Source of the DNA: a virus
IMG/VR virus record: IMGVR_UViG_3300005515_000635
Coordinates: 1 to 44,968 of that record
Reading direction: 5' to 3' (one strand)
Length of the DNA stretch: 44,968 nt
The notes below the pieces were generated by a model. That model was not told the origin of the DNA, did not search any database, and worked only from the letters and a program-made list of their open reading frames with translations. The stretch's first letter is position 1; the number at the start of each line of letters is the position of its first letter. A program made the position numbers and the translations under genes. Positions 39,356 to 44,968 of the stretch are shown here, in pieces.

Positions 39356-39713
39356 CCCCGACGGCTCCACCGTTGGACTGCGCCGGCATCCCCGCGTACC
39401 TCCGCATCAAATCCAAATGCGAAGGACAGAAAGTGATCACCGACAACGCTGCGATCTCACCGGCCTGGTAATACGAAAACAGGCCCTCTTGGACGATGGC
39501 GTCGGCGATGCCCCCGATGCCGTCGAAGGTGGGGAACGCGTCCAGCACCCGGCACACACGTGGTCCGTTGGCGGCGGTGTACTGCTCGATGGTGGGTTGG
39601 TCGGCTTTGGCGGTGGTGGACAGCCAGGCCGCCAATGGAAGAGTCATCATCAACGACGACGCCAACCACATGGCTCTTTTGTCGGCTCGGCTAAACTTCG
39701 GTCTTGAACTCAC
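39339..39713 (-). CDS. Secreted DUF732-like protein
   Basis: GTG 39713 with AGGAGG upstream, 124 residues. A basic N-terminus and hydrophobic core (ASSLMMTLPLAAWLS) end in AKA-DQ (about 37), a likely signal peptidase site. The mature part has RVCRVLD (C54) and ITFCPSHL (C96), spaced as in the DUF732 secreted proteins of mycobacteria, where the two Cys form a disulfide. A host-like exported protein in a phage early region suggests envelope modification or exclusion. Confidence 0.7.
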   Translation of the reverse strand: MSSRPKFSRADKRAMWLASSLMMTLPLAAWLSTTAKADQPTIEQYTAANGPRVCRVLDAFPTFDGIGGIADAIVQEGLFSYYQAGEIAALSVITFCPSHLDLMRRYAGMPAQSNGGAVGGVYRA

Positions 39714-39776
39714 TTCGGGGTTACCTCCTGTTGTGGGTTGGTCCCGGAGGTGCACACACATCTCGGGGACCGCCTG

Positions 39777-39932
39777 CTACTTCTGGGCTTCTGGTGTGGC
39801 GATAGTCAGCGGGAAGTCTGGAATCTCGACGCACAGCGCTTTTCCGGTTACGGCGTGCCACCAATACGTCGCCTGGTCAGCAATGTCGGCGTGACACTTG
39901 ATGGGCTGTTGGCAGTGAGCGCACCTGGTCAC
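39777..39932 (-). CDS. 51-residue zinc-finger-like protein
   Basis: GTG 39932 overlaps the upstream stop (GTGA). TRCAHCQQPIKCHADIADQATYWWHAVTGKALC matches small phage proteins with CxxC...C...H...C. Confidence 0.6.
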   Translation of the reverse strand: MTRCAHCQQPIKCHADIADQATYWWHAVTGKALCVEIPDFPLTIATPEAQK

Positions 39933-40819
39933 GACACACCTCGGCCCTTGCCAGATGTGACGGTCACGTGCTTCCAAGTGAAGTCGCCACCATCAGTTGC
40001 ACCGGGGTACCGCTTGTACTTGACGAGCGGATCACCGCTGACCTTGAACGGGTCGTCCTCCATGTGCATCCAGTAGCTGTGGCTGTTCAAATCCTCGACA
40101 CTGGAAAGCCTTTCAGGGCATCCATCGACTACACACGGGAAGTCACGTGGCCTCTGATGCTGGACGTCTTCCAGGAAGGCCCTCGCGGCTCCCTCCCAGT
40201 CGAAAGCGTCGACCAGGCCGTCTTCGTGCCAGAAAGGAAACTGCACAGAGTCTTTAGCGGCAAAGTCGTAGTGGTCGCCAACCGCATCCCGGAGGCACTG
40301 CGCTAGATGGCCAAGTGGTTTGGAGTCCGCCTCACCGGACGCGGGCGGCACGTCCGGTGAGGGGTCCTCCACCGTGCCCTGCATGGCAACGGGAGACTGT
40401 GGGCCAATCTTGGCGTGCAGGTCAATCGCCGCTGTGAATGGTGAAACAGCATCCGACACGTGCCCGTAGACCTTGGTGATGAACTTGACTCCGCACCGGC
40501 AGGTGGCTGTTTCAGCGGCGGTATCGAAGTTCAGGTCGCCGTAGGAATGCCTGCACTGCTCCTTCTTGGCTTCTTTGGCTTCTACCGCCCGCTCCACCCA
40601 CCACGGGCCTCTGCATTGCGCGTAATGACCAAGCTCAAAGTCCTCACCACAATCGATGCACTTCTCAATGCGAGGCTCGAAGCACTCCACTTCCTCTTCT
40701 GCTGCTGCGAGGAGGTCCCCGTCGTCTAACGGTCCCGGCAACACCGGAGCGCCATAGCCCCGCCACACGGAACGAGCCGTCTTGCAGGCGAACTCAAACG
40801 CGGCAATGAAATCAAACAT
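39929..40819 (-). CDS. Large Cys/His-containing early protein
   Basis: 296 residues: CIDCGEDFELGHYAQCRG (about 54-71), CRHS..TCRCGVKF (about 88-113), and a C2H2-like CVVDGCPERLSSVEDLNSHSYWMH (about 230-253). An acidic Pro-rich linker separates the parts. It may contact nucleic acid. No family is recognised. Confidence 0.65.
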   Translation of the reverse strand: MFDFIAAFEFACKTARSVWRGYGAPVLPGPLDDGDLLAAAEEEVECFEPRIEKCIDCGEDFELGHYAQCRGPWWVERAVEAKEAKKEQCRHSYGDLNFDTAAETATCRCGVKFITKVYGHVSDAVSPFTAAIDLHAKIGPQSPVAMQGTVEDPSPDVPPASGEADSKPLGHLAQCLRDAVGDHYDFAAKDSVQFPFWHEDGLVDAFDWEGAARAFLEDVQHQRPRDFPCVVDGCPERLSSVEDLNSHSYWMHMEDDPFKVSGDPLVKYKRYPGATDGGDFTWKHVTVTSGKGRGVS

Positions 40820-40937
40820 TGTTGATCACCAACGAGATAAAGAAGCTCAGCACAGTGCCCAGAACCAGACCAAAGCCAATCGTCGCGGCCCAGTCGAGTG
40901 CGTTGGTCGGCCAATCGTTGGTGAAGTGGATTGTCAT
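40812..40937 (-). CDS. 41-residue single-pass membrane protein
   Basis: ATG 40937 to TGA 40812. A Trp-rich N-terminal part is followed by a 22-residue hydrophobic segment (TIGFGLVLGTVLSFFISLVI). It overlaps the next gene start by 8 nt. A holin-like or exclusion role is possible but unsupported. Confidence 0.6.
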   Translation of the reverse strand: MTIHFTNDWPTNALDWAATIGFGLVLGTVLSFFISLVINNV

Positions 40938-40939
40938 GT

Positions 40940-41152
40940 TCACGCCGTCCACGGAAACCTCCCCATAAAGCCTGGGAGGGGCTTGCATCTGTTGCAGCGC
41001 CGGTAACCGAAAGTCGCCAGCGCATTGGCTACCTCGACTTCGGAGACTTCGTCAGCCCACAGCCAAGGTGTCGCATTGCCACGCTGGGCCATGTGGCACT
41101 CGGCGCGGTGAATCATCCGGCCGCCTTGGGTGCGTACGAGATTGCGCGTCAT
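40940..41152 (-). CDS. 70-residue protein with HxxxC and CNRC
   Basis: MIHRAECHMAQRGNATPW and GYRRCNRCKPL resemble an Ada-like metal-binding unit common in actinophages. It probably binds zinc. ATGA overlap upstream. Confidence 0.65.
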   Translation of the reverse strand: MTRNLVRTQGGRMIHRAECHMAQRGNATPWLWADEVSEVEVANALATFGYRRCNRCKPLPGFMGRFPWTA

Positions 41153-41373
41153 GACGGCACCGCCATATCCAGTGCAATCGCCAGGCGACGCAACATGTCC
41201 TTATTCGGTGCACGCTTGCCGCACTCAACCAACGAGATGATGGTGTGCCCGCTGTGGATCAGCTTCTGGACATCTGCGATGGTCAAACCAAGTTCGAGAC
41301 GGCGAGCCTTGATGATTGCACCGAGGCTGCCATTTGGTGCCACTTGCGGGTTGTACGGGCCGCGGGCGCTCAT
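41149..41373 (-). CDS. XRE-type HTH regulator
   Basis: I start at ATG 41373 for the usual ATGA overlap (74 residues). IIKARRLELGLTIADVQKLIHSGHTIISLVECGKRAPNKDMLRRLAIAL is a Cro/CI-type HTH. It likely controls early or late promoters. Confidence 0.8.
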   Translation of the reverse strand: MSARGPYNPQVAPNGSLGAIIKARRLELGLTIADVQKLIHSGHTIISLVECGKRAPNKDMLRRLAIALDMAVPS

Positions 41374-41582
41374 CTCAGCCATCCGTCGTCGTCGAACAAC
41401 GGGGACCCACCCACGAACGGCAACTCATACTCCACCCCAGCCGGAATAACCTGGAGGAAGGCCACATCGGCGTTGATGCGGTCGTTCGCCGCACGGAACT
41501 TAGCCCTCAGTAGTCGTTCCACCCCGAACAACCCAATGAGGGCCACAACCCCCACACCCACCAACACCCAATCCACACTCAC
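41370..41582 (-). CDS. Small membrane-anchored protein
   Basis: 70 residues with an N-terminal TM helix (WVLVGVGVVALIGLFGV, 5-21), then a basic helix (ERLLRAKFRAANDRI) facing the cytoplasm. Function unknown. Confidence 0.65.
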   Translation of the reverse strand: MSVDWVLVGVGVVALIGLFGVERLLRAKFRAANDRINADVAFLQVIPAGVEYELPFVGGSPLFDDDGWLR

Positions 41583-41761
41583 GACGCCTCCGCGGAGGTG
41601 AGGAGGCCGGCTGCGTACGCCTCGAGGTCAACGTGCCGGTACTTCCAACCGCGACCTTCTTTGACCGCCAAGACCTTCCCGGCGCGGCGCAGGTCCGCTA
41701 GGTGTCTCTGGCTGATGGACAGCACTTCGGATGCCGCCTTCTCGTCGTATAAAATTTTCAT
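41579..41761 (-). CDS. Excisionase-like HTH protein
   Basis: 60 residues: EKAASEVLSISQRHLADLRRAGKVLAVKEGRGWKYRHVDLEAY is a HTH_17/MerR-type winged helix as in Xis proteins. No integrase lies in the window, so it may serve one beyond the edge or act only as a regulator. Confidence 0.75.
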   Translation of the reverse strand: MKILYDEKAASEVLSISQRHLADLRRAGKVLAVKEGRGWKYRHVDLEAYAAGLLTSAEAS

Positions 41762-42066
41762 TCGCCCTCCCTAGGCCAGTCGATTCGCGTGGACCGTTCG
41801 ACAATCGCCGTGGCCCCGAAAGACTCGATGAGGTCGGCACGCTTCTTGGCAGTCGACCGTGAGCCGTACACCTGATTCGTTACGGGCCATACGAATTCAT
41901 CGGTGCCCATGATTCGGGTGTAGTCACCGACCGGACGCCAAGCTGGAGGACGCCAACCGGGGACGGGCTCTGACCATTCCTCGCCGCCGTAATCGACGAC
42001 TTCATGAGACCCCTCGGGGAATGAAGTGACTCGCACCCGGTAGAGGTAGCTTCCCGAGAACTTCAC
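41758..42066 (-). CDS. Early protein, function unknown
   Basis: 102 residues, GTG start. Trp/Pro-rich (GGEEWSEPVPGWRPPAWRPV) with a basic helix (SRSTAKKRADLIESFGA). The end pattern resembles small phage proteins with no known role. Confidence 0.6.
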   Translation of the reverse strand: MKFSGSYLYRVRVTSFPEGSHEVVDYGGEEWSEPVPGWRPPAWRPVGDYTRIMGTDEFVWPVTNQVYGSRSTAKKRADLIESFGATAIVERSTRIDWPREGE

Positions 42067-42926
42067 GATGCGTCACCCCGACCCAGCTCCCGAGGCAGCC
42101 TGAGGGTGCCGTTGTCGGCGACGTACTGAGTGATGCGCTTCCACGCGAAGTCCTGGCCGAGCGGGGTGAGCTTCCCGACTGCGTAGGCGTGTCCGTTCTT
42201 CTTGCTGACGCCCTTGTCTGTGTAGGCAAGTCCGCGGCGGATCGCTTCGGCGGTGGCGTGCCCGGTGTCGGAGCGCTCGCCCTTGATGAACAACCCGATG
42301 TGGCCGAGGAAGCGCATCACCTCTTCTTGGAGGATGGTGATGTTCTGCTTCTTCCCCCACGTCTTCACCTCGCGGGAAAACTCCTGACGATGGATTGCGG
42401 TGTCGGACACGGTGTGCGCTTCGGCCTTCGCGACCATCGGCGCGTCACGCTCGATAGCAGCGACCAGGGTTCGGTTTTCGACGGTGAGTTCTTTCACCTT
42501 GCTGTCAAGGATGTGGAGCGCACGGTGAACGATCTGGTCCTCGGTCAACTCGACGACAGGCGGTGCAACTTCTGCTTCGCGAGCCTTGACTGCGAAGTAA
42601 GCCTGAGCCTCGGCCACCCGAGGCAAGTTGGGGTCACCATTCATGACGGTCAGATAGGCGCCGAACCGAGAGAGTTCGTGGTCGGATCGTGGTCGACCCC
42701 CGCCAGAGGGTTTTTCGGTGATCGCCGAAAAACTGCGGGGGACGTCGTGACCGCTGTTTTGGGCCGACGCGATGGCGCGGTCCACGATTTTCGCGAAGTC
42801 TTCCCACCGGGCGTAGGCGGTAGCCACCTGAAGATCGCGTGCCGTCCAGTATTCGGACCCGTCTTCCCTCACCCGCCTAATGGCGTCGAACGGAGACTGC
42901 TCCCCGGTAGGCTGTAGTTCTGACAC
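42063..42926 (-). CDS. Antirepressor-like protein (DinD/BRO N-domain, KilAC-like C-domain)
   Basis: 287 residues. SPFDAIRRVREDGSEYWTARDLQ, YARWEDFAKIVDRAI and RSDHELSRFGAYLTVMNGD are typical of DinD/P63C-type N-domains. DAPMVAKAEAH..VKTWGKKQNITILQEEVMRFLGHIGLF matches phage antirepressor C-domains. It likely inactivates the repressor during induction. It follows the Cro-like gene and a terminator hairpin. Confidence 0.85.
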   Translation of the reverse strand: MSELQPTGEQSPFDAIRRVREDGSEYWTARDLQVATAYARWEDFAKIVDRAIASAQNSGHDVPRSFSAITEKPSGGGRPRSDHELSRFGAYLTVMNGDPNLPRVAEAQAYFAVKAREAEVAPPVVELTEDQIVHRALHILDSKVKELTVENRTLVAAIERDAPMVAKAEAHTVSDTAIHRQEFSREVKTWGKKQNITILQEEVMRFLGHIGLFIKGERSDTGHATAEAIRRGLAYTDKGVSKKNGHAYAVGKLTPLGQDFAWKRITQYVADNGTLRLPRELGRGDAS

Positions 42927-42948
42927 TGAGCCGTTCCTCTCTGTCGGT

Positions 42949-42983
42949 GGCCCCGTCTGTTACGAGCAGGCGGGGCCTTTGTT
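42949..42983. terminator. Terminator hairpin after the Cro-like gene
   Basis: GGCCCCG pairs with CGGGGCC, with CTG/CAG inside, around TTACGAG. The U-rich tail (TTTGTT) is on the plus strand. On the minus strand it directly follows the HTH gene stop, so it may limit readthrough to the antirepressor or stop antisense RNA. Confidence 0.6.
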
Positions 42984-43314
42984 ATGCGGTCTTGCGTTGT
43001 CTGGTGTTCGCAACACGCAACACTTTGGGTACGAAAAGGTCGCCGTCGCCGACGCCGAGTGCCCTTTCGATGGCGACGGCACGAAGCTCATGAGTGGTTC
43101 GCGTCCGTGCGTTAACCAGCTGCTCAATGAGCGACTTGGACACACCCTCGGGCACACCGTCGCGATGCTTGCGCCGCTCACTGCGGGCAATCTTCCGCAG
43201 TTCGGTGGCAGCCTCGTCGGCCAACTCTTGATACGAAAGCCCCGATCGCCGCAACGCCCGGCGGAACAGGTCGCCGTCTACTTCTGCGTACATGTCGCGT
43301 GAAGTGAAGCCCAT
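42982..43314 (-). CDS. Cro-like or repressor-like HTH protein, first gene of the leftward early operon
   Basis: Start at ATG 43314 with the strong SD AAAGGAGG. 110 residues: LFRRALRRSGLSYQELADEAATEL, a basic insert, then VSKSLIEQLVNARTRTTHELRAVAIERALGV, a HTH shape found in actinophage repressors and Cro proteins. Its promoter is divergent from the plus-strand regulator. It probably decides between lysis and lysogeny. Confidence 0.78.
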   Translation of the reverse strand: MGFTSRDMYAEVDGDLFRRALRRSGLSYQELADEAATELRKIARSERRKHRDGVPEGVSKSLIEQLVNARTRTTHELRAVAIERALGVGDGDLFVPKVLRVANTRQRKTA

Positions 43315-43333
43315 CTCGCCTCCTTTGTTGTGC

Positions 43334-43345
43334 GGTGTGCACACC
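43334..43345. promoter_or_regulatory. Operator candidate GGTGTGCACACC
   Basis: A perfect 12-bp palindrome next to the -10 box of the leftward promoter and covering the likely start site. It is well placed for repression by either HTH protein of this region. Confidence 0.6.
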
Positions 43346-43373
43346 ACGCTACACCACTAGACGATCCCGTCAA
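43346..43373 (-). promoter_or_regulatory. Leftward early promoter
   Basis: TTGACG (43368-43373) and TAGCGT (43346-43351), 16 bp apart, precede the Cro-like gene. TAnnnT is common for actinobacterial -10 boxes. It would drive the long minus-strand early operon. Confidence 0.6.
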
Positions 43374-43399
43374 GGGGGAGTTTGAGAGAATGTGGCATT

Positions 43400-43448
43400 G
43401 ACGGCGTTGAACAGTAATTACGCCGCTGTAGTTCCTAGACGGCGTGAC
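43400..43448. repeat. GACGGCGT repeats in the divergent regulatory region
   Basis: GACGGCGTTGA (43400-43410) and GACGGCGTGAC (43438-43448) are direct repeats, with an inverted half ACGCCG (43420-43425) between them. They fit spaced operator half-sites between the two regulators. Confidence 0.5.
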
Positions 43449-43496
43449 TAGTTGACGAGTTTTCGAACATCCGCGTCAACGGGGAGGGTGACACCC

Positions 43497-43973
43497 GTGA
43501 GCGACCTACCACCAGAACAATGGCGGTCCCTGTTCGACAAGGTTAACGTCGAGTTCGGGTACCGGCCGCTCGCCACGCGTATCGGCATGGACCACACCCG
43601 TCTACGTCGCCTCCTGCTAGGGGGTGGCACGACAGCGGAAGCCATCAGTTTGGTGGCTGACGCGTTTGGCGTGAGGCCAGACGAGATACGAGCGTTGCGT
43701 GGCGAGCAAGCAATGGTGTGGGAGCCGTTCACCCTCCCCGACGAAGCGGGGCGGCTCAACCACGATGAACGCGAGGTAGTCCGCAGTGTTATCAACGCCA
43801 TTCTCAAAGCCCGTGATGATTCGGCCGCGAAATCGGATGCATCGGGCGAAGCGGGCAAAGTCGAGAAGACCGACGACTCAGGTGACGACGCGGAGTCGTT
43901 GTCCAGGCTCCGGTCCGCATTGCATGGAGTGGCCGTGGAAGAGCCCCAGAAGCGCAACGATGAAGGGGCCTGA
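43497..43973 (+). CDS. Immunity-repressor-like HTH protein
   Basis: Start at GTG 43497 (GGGGAGG upstream), 158 residues. FGYRPLATRIGMDHTRLRRLLLGGGTTAEAISLVADAFGV is a XRE-type HTH; an acidic/basic helical region and a Ser/Asp/Lys-rich tail follow. Plus strand, divergent from the Cro-like gene, followed by a membrane protein gene. This is the usual place of an actinophage immunity repressor. Confidence 0.72.
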   Translation: MSDLPPEQWRSLFDKVNVEFGYRPLATRIGMDHTRLRRLLLGGGTTAEAISLVADAFGVRPDEIRALRGEQAMVWEPFTLPDEAGRLNHDEREVVRSVINAILKARDDSAAKSDASGEAGKVEKTDDSGDDAESLSRLRSALHGVAVEEPQKRNDEGA

Positions 43974-44521
43974 CCAGCAGTCTGGGGGGTGGTCTTCGAT
44001 GCAGGCGGCCAGCTGGTTGCGAAGACTGATGACGTCGGGCGGGTAAATAGCTAATTTCTGTCGTCTGTTGGTGCGGTCTTGGTGTGGATCATGGCCCATC
44101 GGCGAACGGCCCCCTGGCTTACGGTTCGGACGTGATCTGAGCCACGAACCTACTGGTTAGTAAATTTACCTGCCGGGTCTGACAAGGGCAACAATGTGAC
44201 GGCAACCAGCATCTTTGTAACGTTCGGGGATTGTGCGGCGATGGGGGGTCGGTGACCTCGGCAAATGTGGTAGGACCCCCAAGTAATTGACGGCCGGTTC
44301 GGCAATCTTCGGTTTCAGTGTTTGTGAAGTGATCAAACGACGGTATTCGTAGCAAACAATTGGCCACGGCGGAAACGTGACAGTTTCCGCAACATGCTGG
44401 GGGTTAGCCGTGAACCTGATGTGCGTGTGGTCACGGGGTCGGCGTGTGGTTGCGCAGGTGGGATGGGCAACTGCCACCCAGGTGTCGGTGTCGGTCGTAA
44501 AATTCGATGATGGGGGTTGAT
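43974..44521 (+). other. 548-nt region without supported genes, rich in inverted repeats
   Basis: Open frames here on the minus strand are low-complexity and lack SD signals. Structures seen are GGTTCG/CGAACC near 44121-44148, GGGGGTC (44244-44250) with GACCCCC (44274-44280), and the perfect repeat at 44369-44390. AT-rich TAGTAAATTTAC lies near 44158. It may hold promoters for the last gene, or an attachment site. Confidence 0.5.
44369..44390. repeat. Perfect inverted repeat GCGGAAAC-N6-GTTTCCGC
   Basis: Eight-bp arms around GTGACA. It has no U-tract, so an operator or recombination-protein site fits better than a terminator. Confidence 0.55.
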
Positions 44522-44968
44522 ATGAAGCGGTGGGGTGCGGTGGCCGCCGGGCTGGTACTGGTGTGCCTTGTCGGGGCGTGGGTGGCTCTAAGTGGGAAGA
44601 CTGTCCCAGGCGTGGCAGTCCCCAACCCACAAGCCGTCACGGAAGCGGCACAGGAACGCAAGGTCGAAGCCGACAAAATCGCGGCGGAACAGAAACGTCA
44701 GCAAGAGGCCCGAGAGTTGCAGCAGCTCGAGACCGAGGTACGCGACGGGATGCAAGGCTACTTCGACGAGCCGGACAACGCGATGGGTGACCGTTTCGTG
44801 GTGTCGAAGGTGACGTTGTTCAAGACCGGGGACACCACGTTCGAAGGGTTGGCCACCATGGCAGTCAACGGGCGCCCGGCAAAAGACATCGAGATTCACG
44901 TAACCGCCGACGACCGCAACCTCATGTGGAAGACGGACCCCGGAGCGCTCCTACCGCTGTTTCGGTGA
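44522..44968 (+). CDS. Membrane-anchored protein next to the repressor
   Basis: I start at ATG 44522 (GGGGG upstream), 148 residues. One TM or uncleaved signal segment (AVAAGLVLVCLVGAWVAL, 6-23), a charged coiled coil (about 40-75), and a beta domain (VVSKVTLFKTGDTTFEGLATMAVNG). The domain should be outside the cell. Genes placed like this are often expressed in lysogens, so superinfection exclusion is a reasonable guess. It ends at the window edge. Confidence 0.7.
   Translation: MKRWGAVAAGLVLVCLVGAWVALSGKTVPGVAVPNPQAVTEAAQERKVEADKIAAEQKRQQEARELQQLETEVRDGMQGYFDEPDNAMGDRFVVSKVTLFKTGDTTFEGLATMAVNGRPAKDIEIHVTADDRNLMWKTDPGALLPLFR

Noticed and set aside
43448-43957. 169-residue minus-strand ORF opposite the repressor
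   Set aside because: Ser/Arg/Ala-rich shadow of the plus-strand HTH gene, which has an SD and a clear HTH.
44119-44630. Minus-strand ORFs in the gap after the repressor
   Set aside because: Pro/Thr/His-rich, no SD, crossing inverted repeats and the start of the plus-strand membrane gene. Not supported.
1-44968. CRISPR arrays, insertion sequences, rRNA genes
   Set aside because: No regularly spaced 24-40 bp repeats, no transposase motifs with terminal inverted repeats and no rRNA segments were seen on either strand.

Overview
The window looks like about 45 kb of a tailed (siphovirus-type) actinobacteriophage, either from a prophage or from a circularly permuted assembly. The evidence is a complete HK97-type head and tail module, high G+C, many GTG starts, near-universal ATGA/GTGA/TAATG overlaps, a WhiB-family regulator (confined to Actinobacteria and their phages) and a secreted protein resembling mycobacterial DUF732 proteins. 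A mycolic-acid host (Mycobacterium, Gordonia, Rhodococcus or similar) is my inference. No integrase, endolysin or holin is visible. They probably lie beyond position 1, where the leftmost gene runs off the window.

Almost everything is transcribed on the minus strand, from about 43.3 kb down to 1. Read in that direction: (a) 44.97-42.0 kb is an immunity region, with a plus-strand repressor-like HTH gene and a membrane protein gene divergent from a Cro-like HTH gene, then an antirepressor and an excisionase-like gene. (b) 42-27.1 kb is an early region with a multi-HTH protein, a RecA-like ATPase, a C5-cytosine methyltransferase, two HNH proteins, a replisome-organizer-like protein whose gene carries 17-bp iterons, a WhiB protein and about twenty small Cys-rich (zinc-ribbon-like) proteins. 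(c) 27.1-23.6 kb is an RNA-metabolism cassette. (d) 23.5-21.1 kb holds small genes, including a lipoprotein and a packaging-type HNH protein. (e) 21-1 kb holds terminase, portal, MuF-like protein, scaffold, capsid, connectors, tail tube, frameshifted chaperones, tape measure and minor tail proteins, ending in a GH-A-type glycoside hydrolase tail protein.

The most remarkable part is the cassette at 23.6-27.1 kb. A predicted promoter with a 16-nt palindrome drives three tandem structured RNAs, then Ro60/Rsr (TROVE plus vWA), RtcB RNA ligase, a small HTH protein and a bidirectional terminator. The RNAs have the layout of bacterial Y RNAs: their 5' and 3' ends pair in a long stem that differs between copies with compensatory changes, and they share GGGCCGG, TCGGTTA and CCGG-N12/13-GCCC elements. 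In the two longer RNAs the stem carries a circularly permuted tRNA-like module (T-arm, closed acceptor hairpin, D-arm); the third is a minimal 64-nt form. The 3' arm of the last RNA ends next to the Shine-Dalgarno of ro60. I infer a self-contained phage RNA quality-control or repair device that could counter host RNA-cleaving defences.

Other points of interest are a 45-aa micro-protein repeating a tape-measure motif, initiator-gene iterons that lie in different codon frames, a family of mini-hairpins around the scaffold gene, repeated leader elements before small zinc-ribbon genes, and a WhiB protein with an extra Cys cluster.
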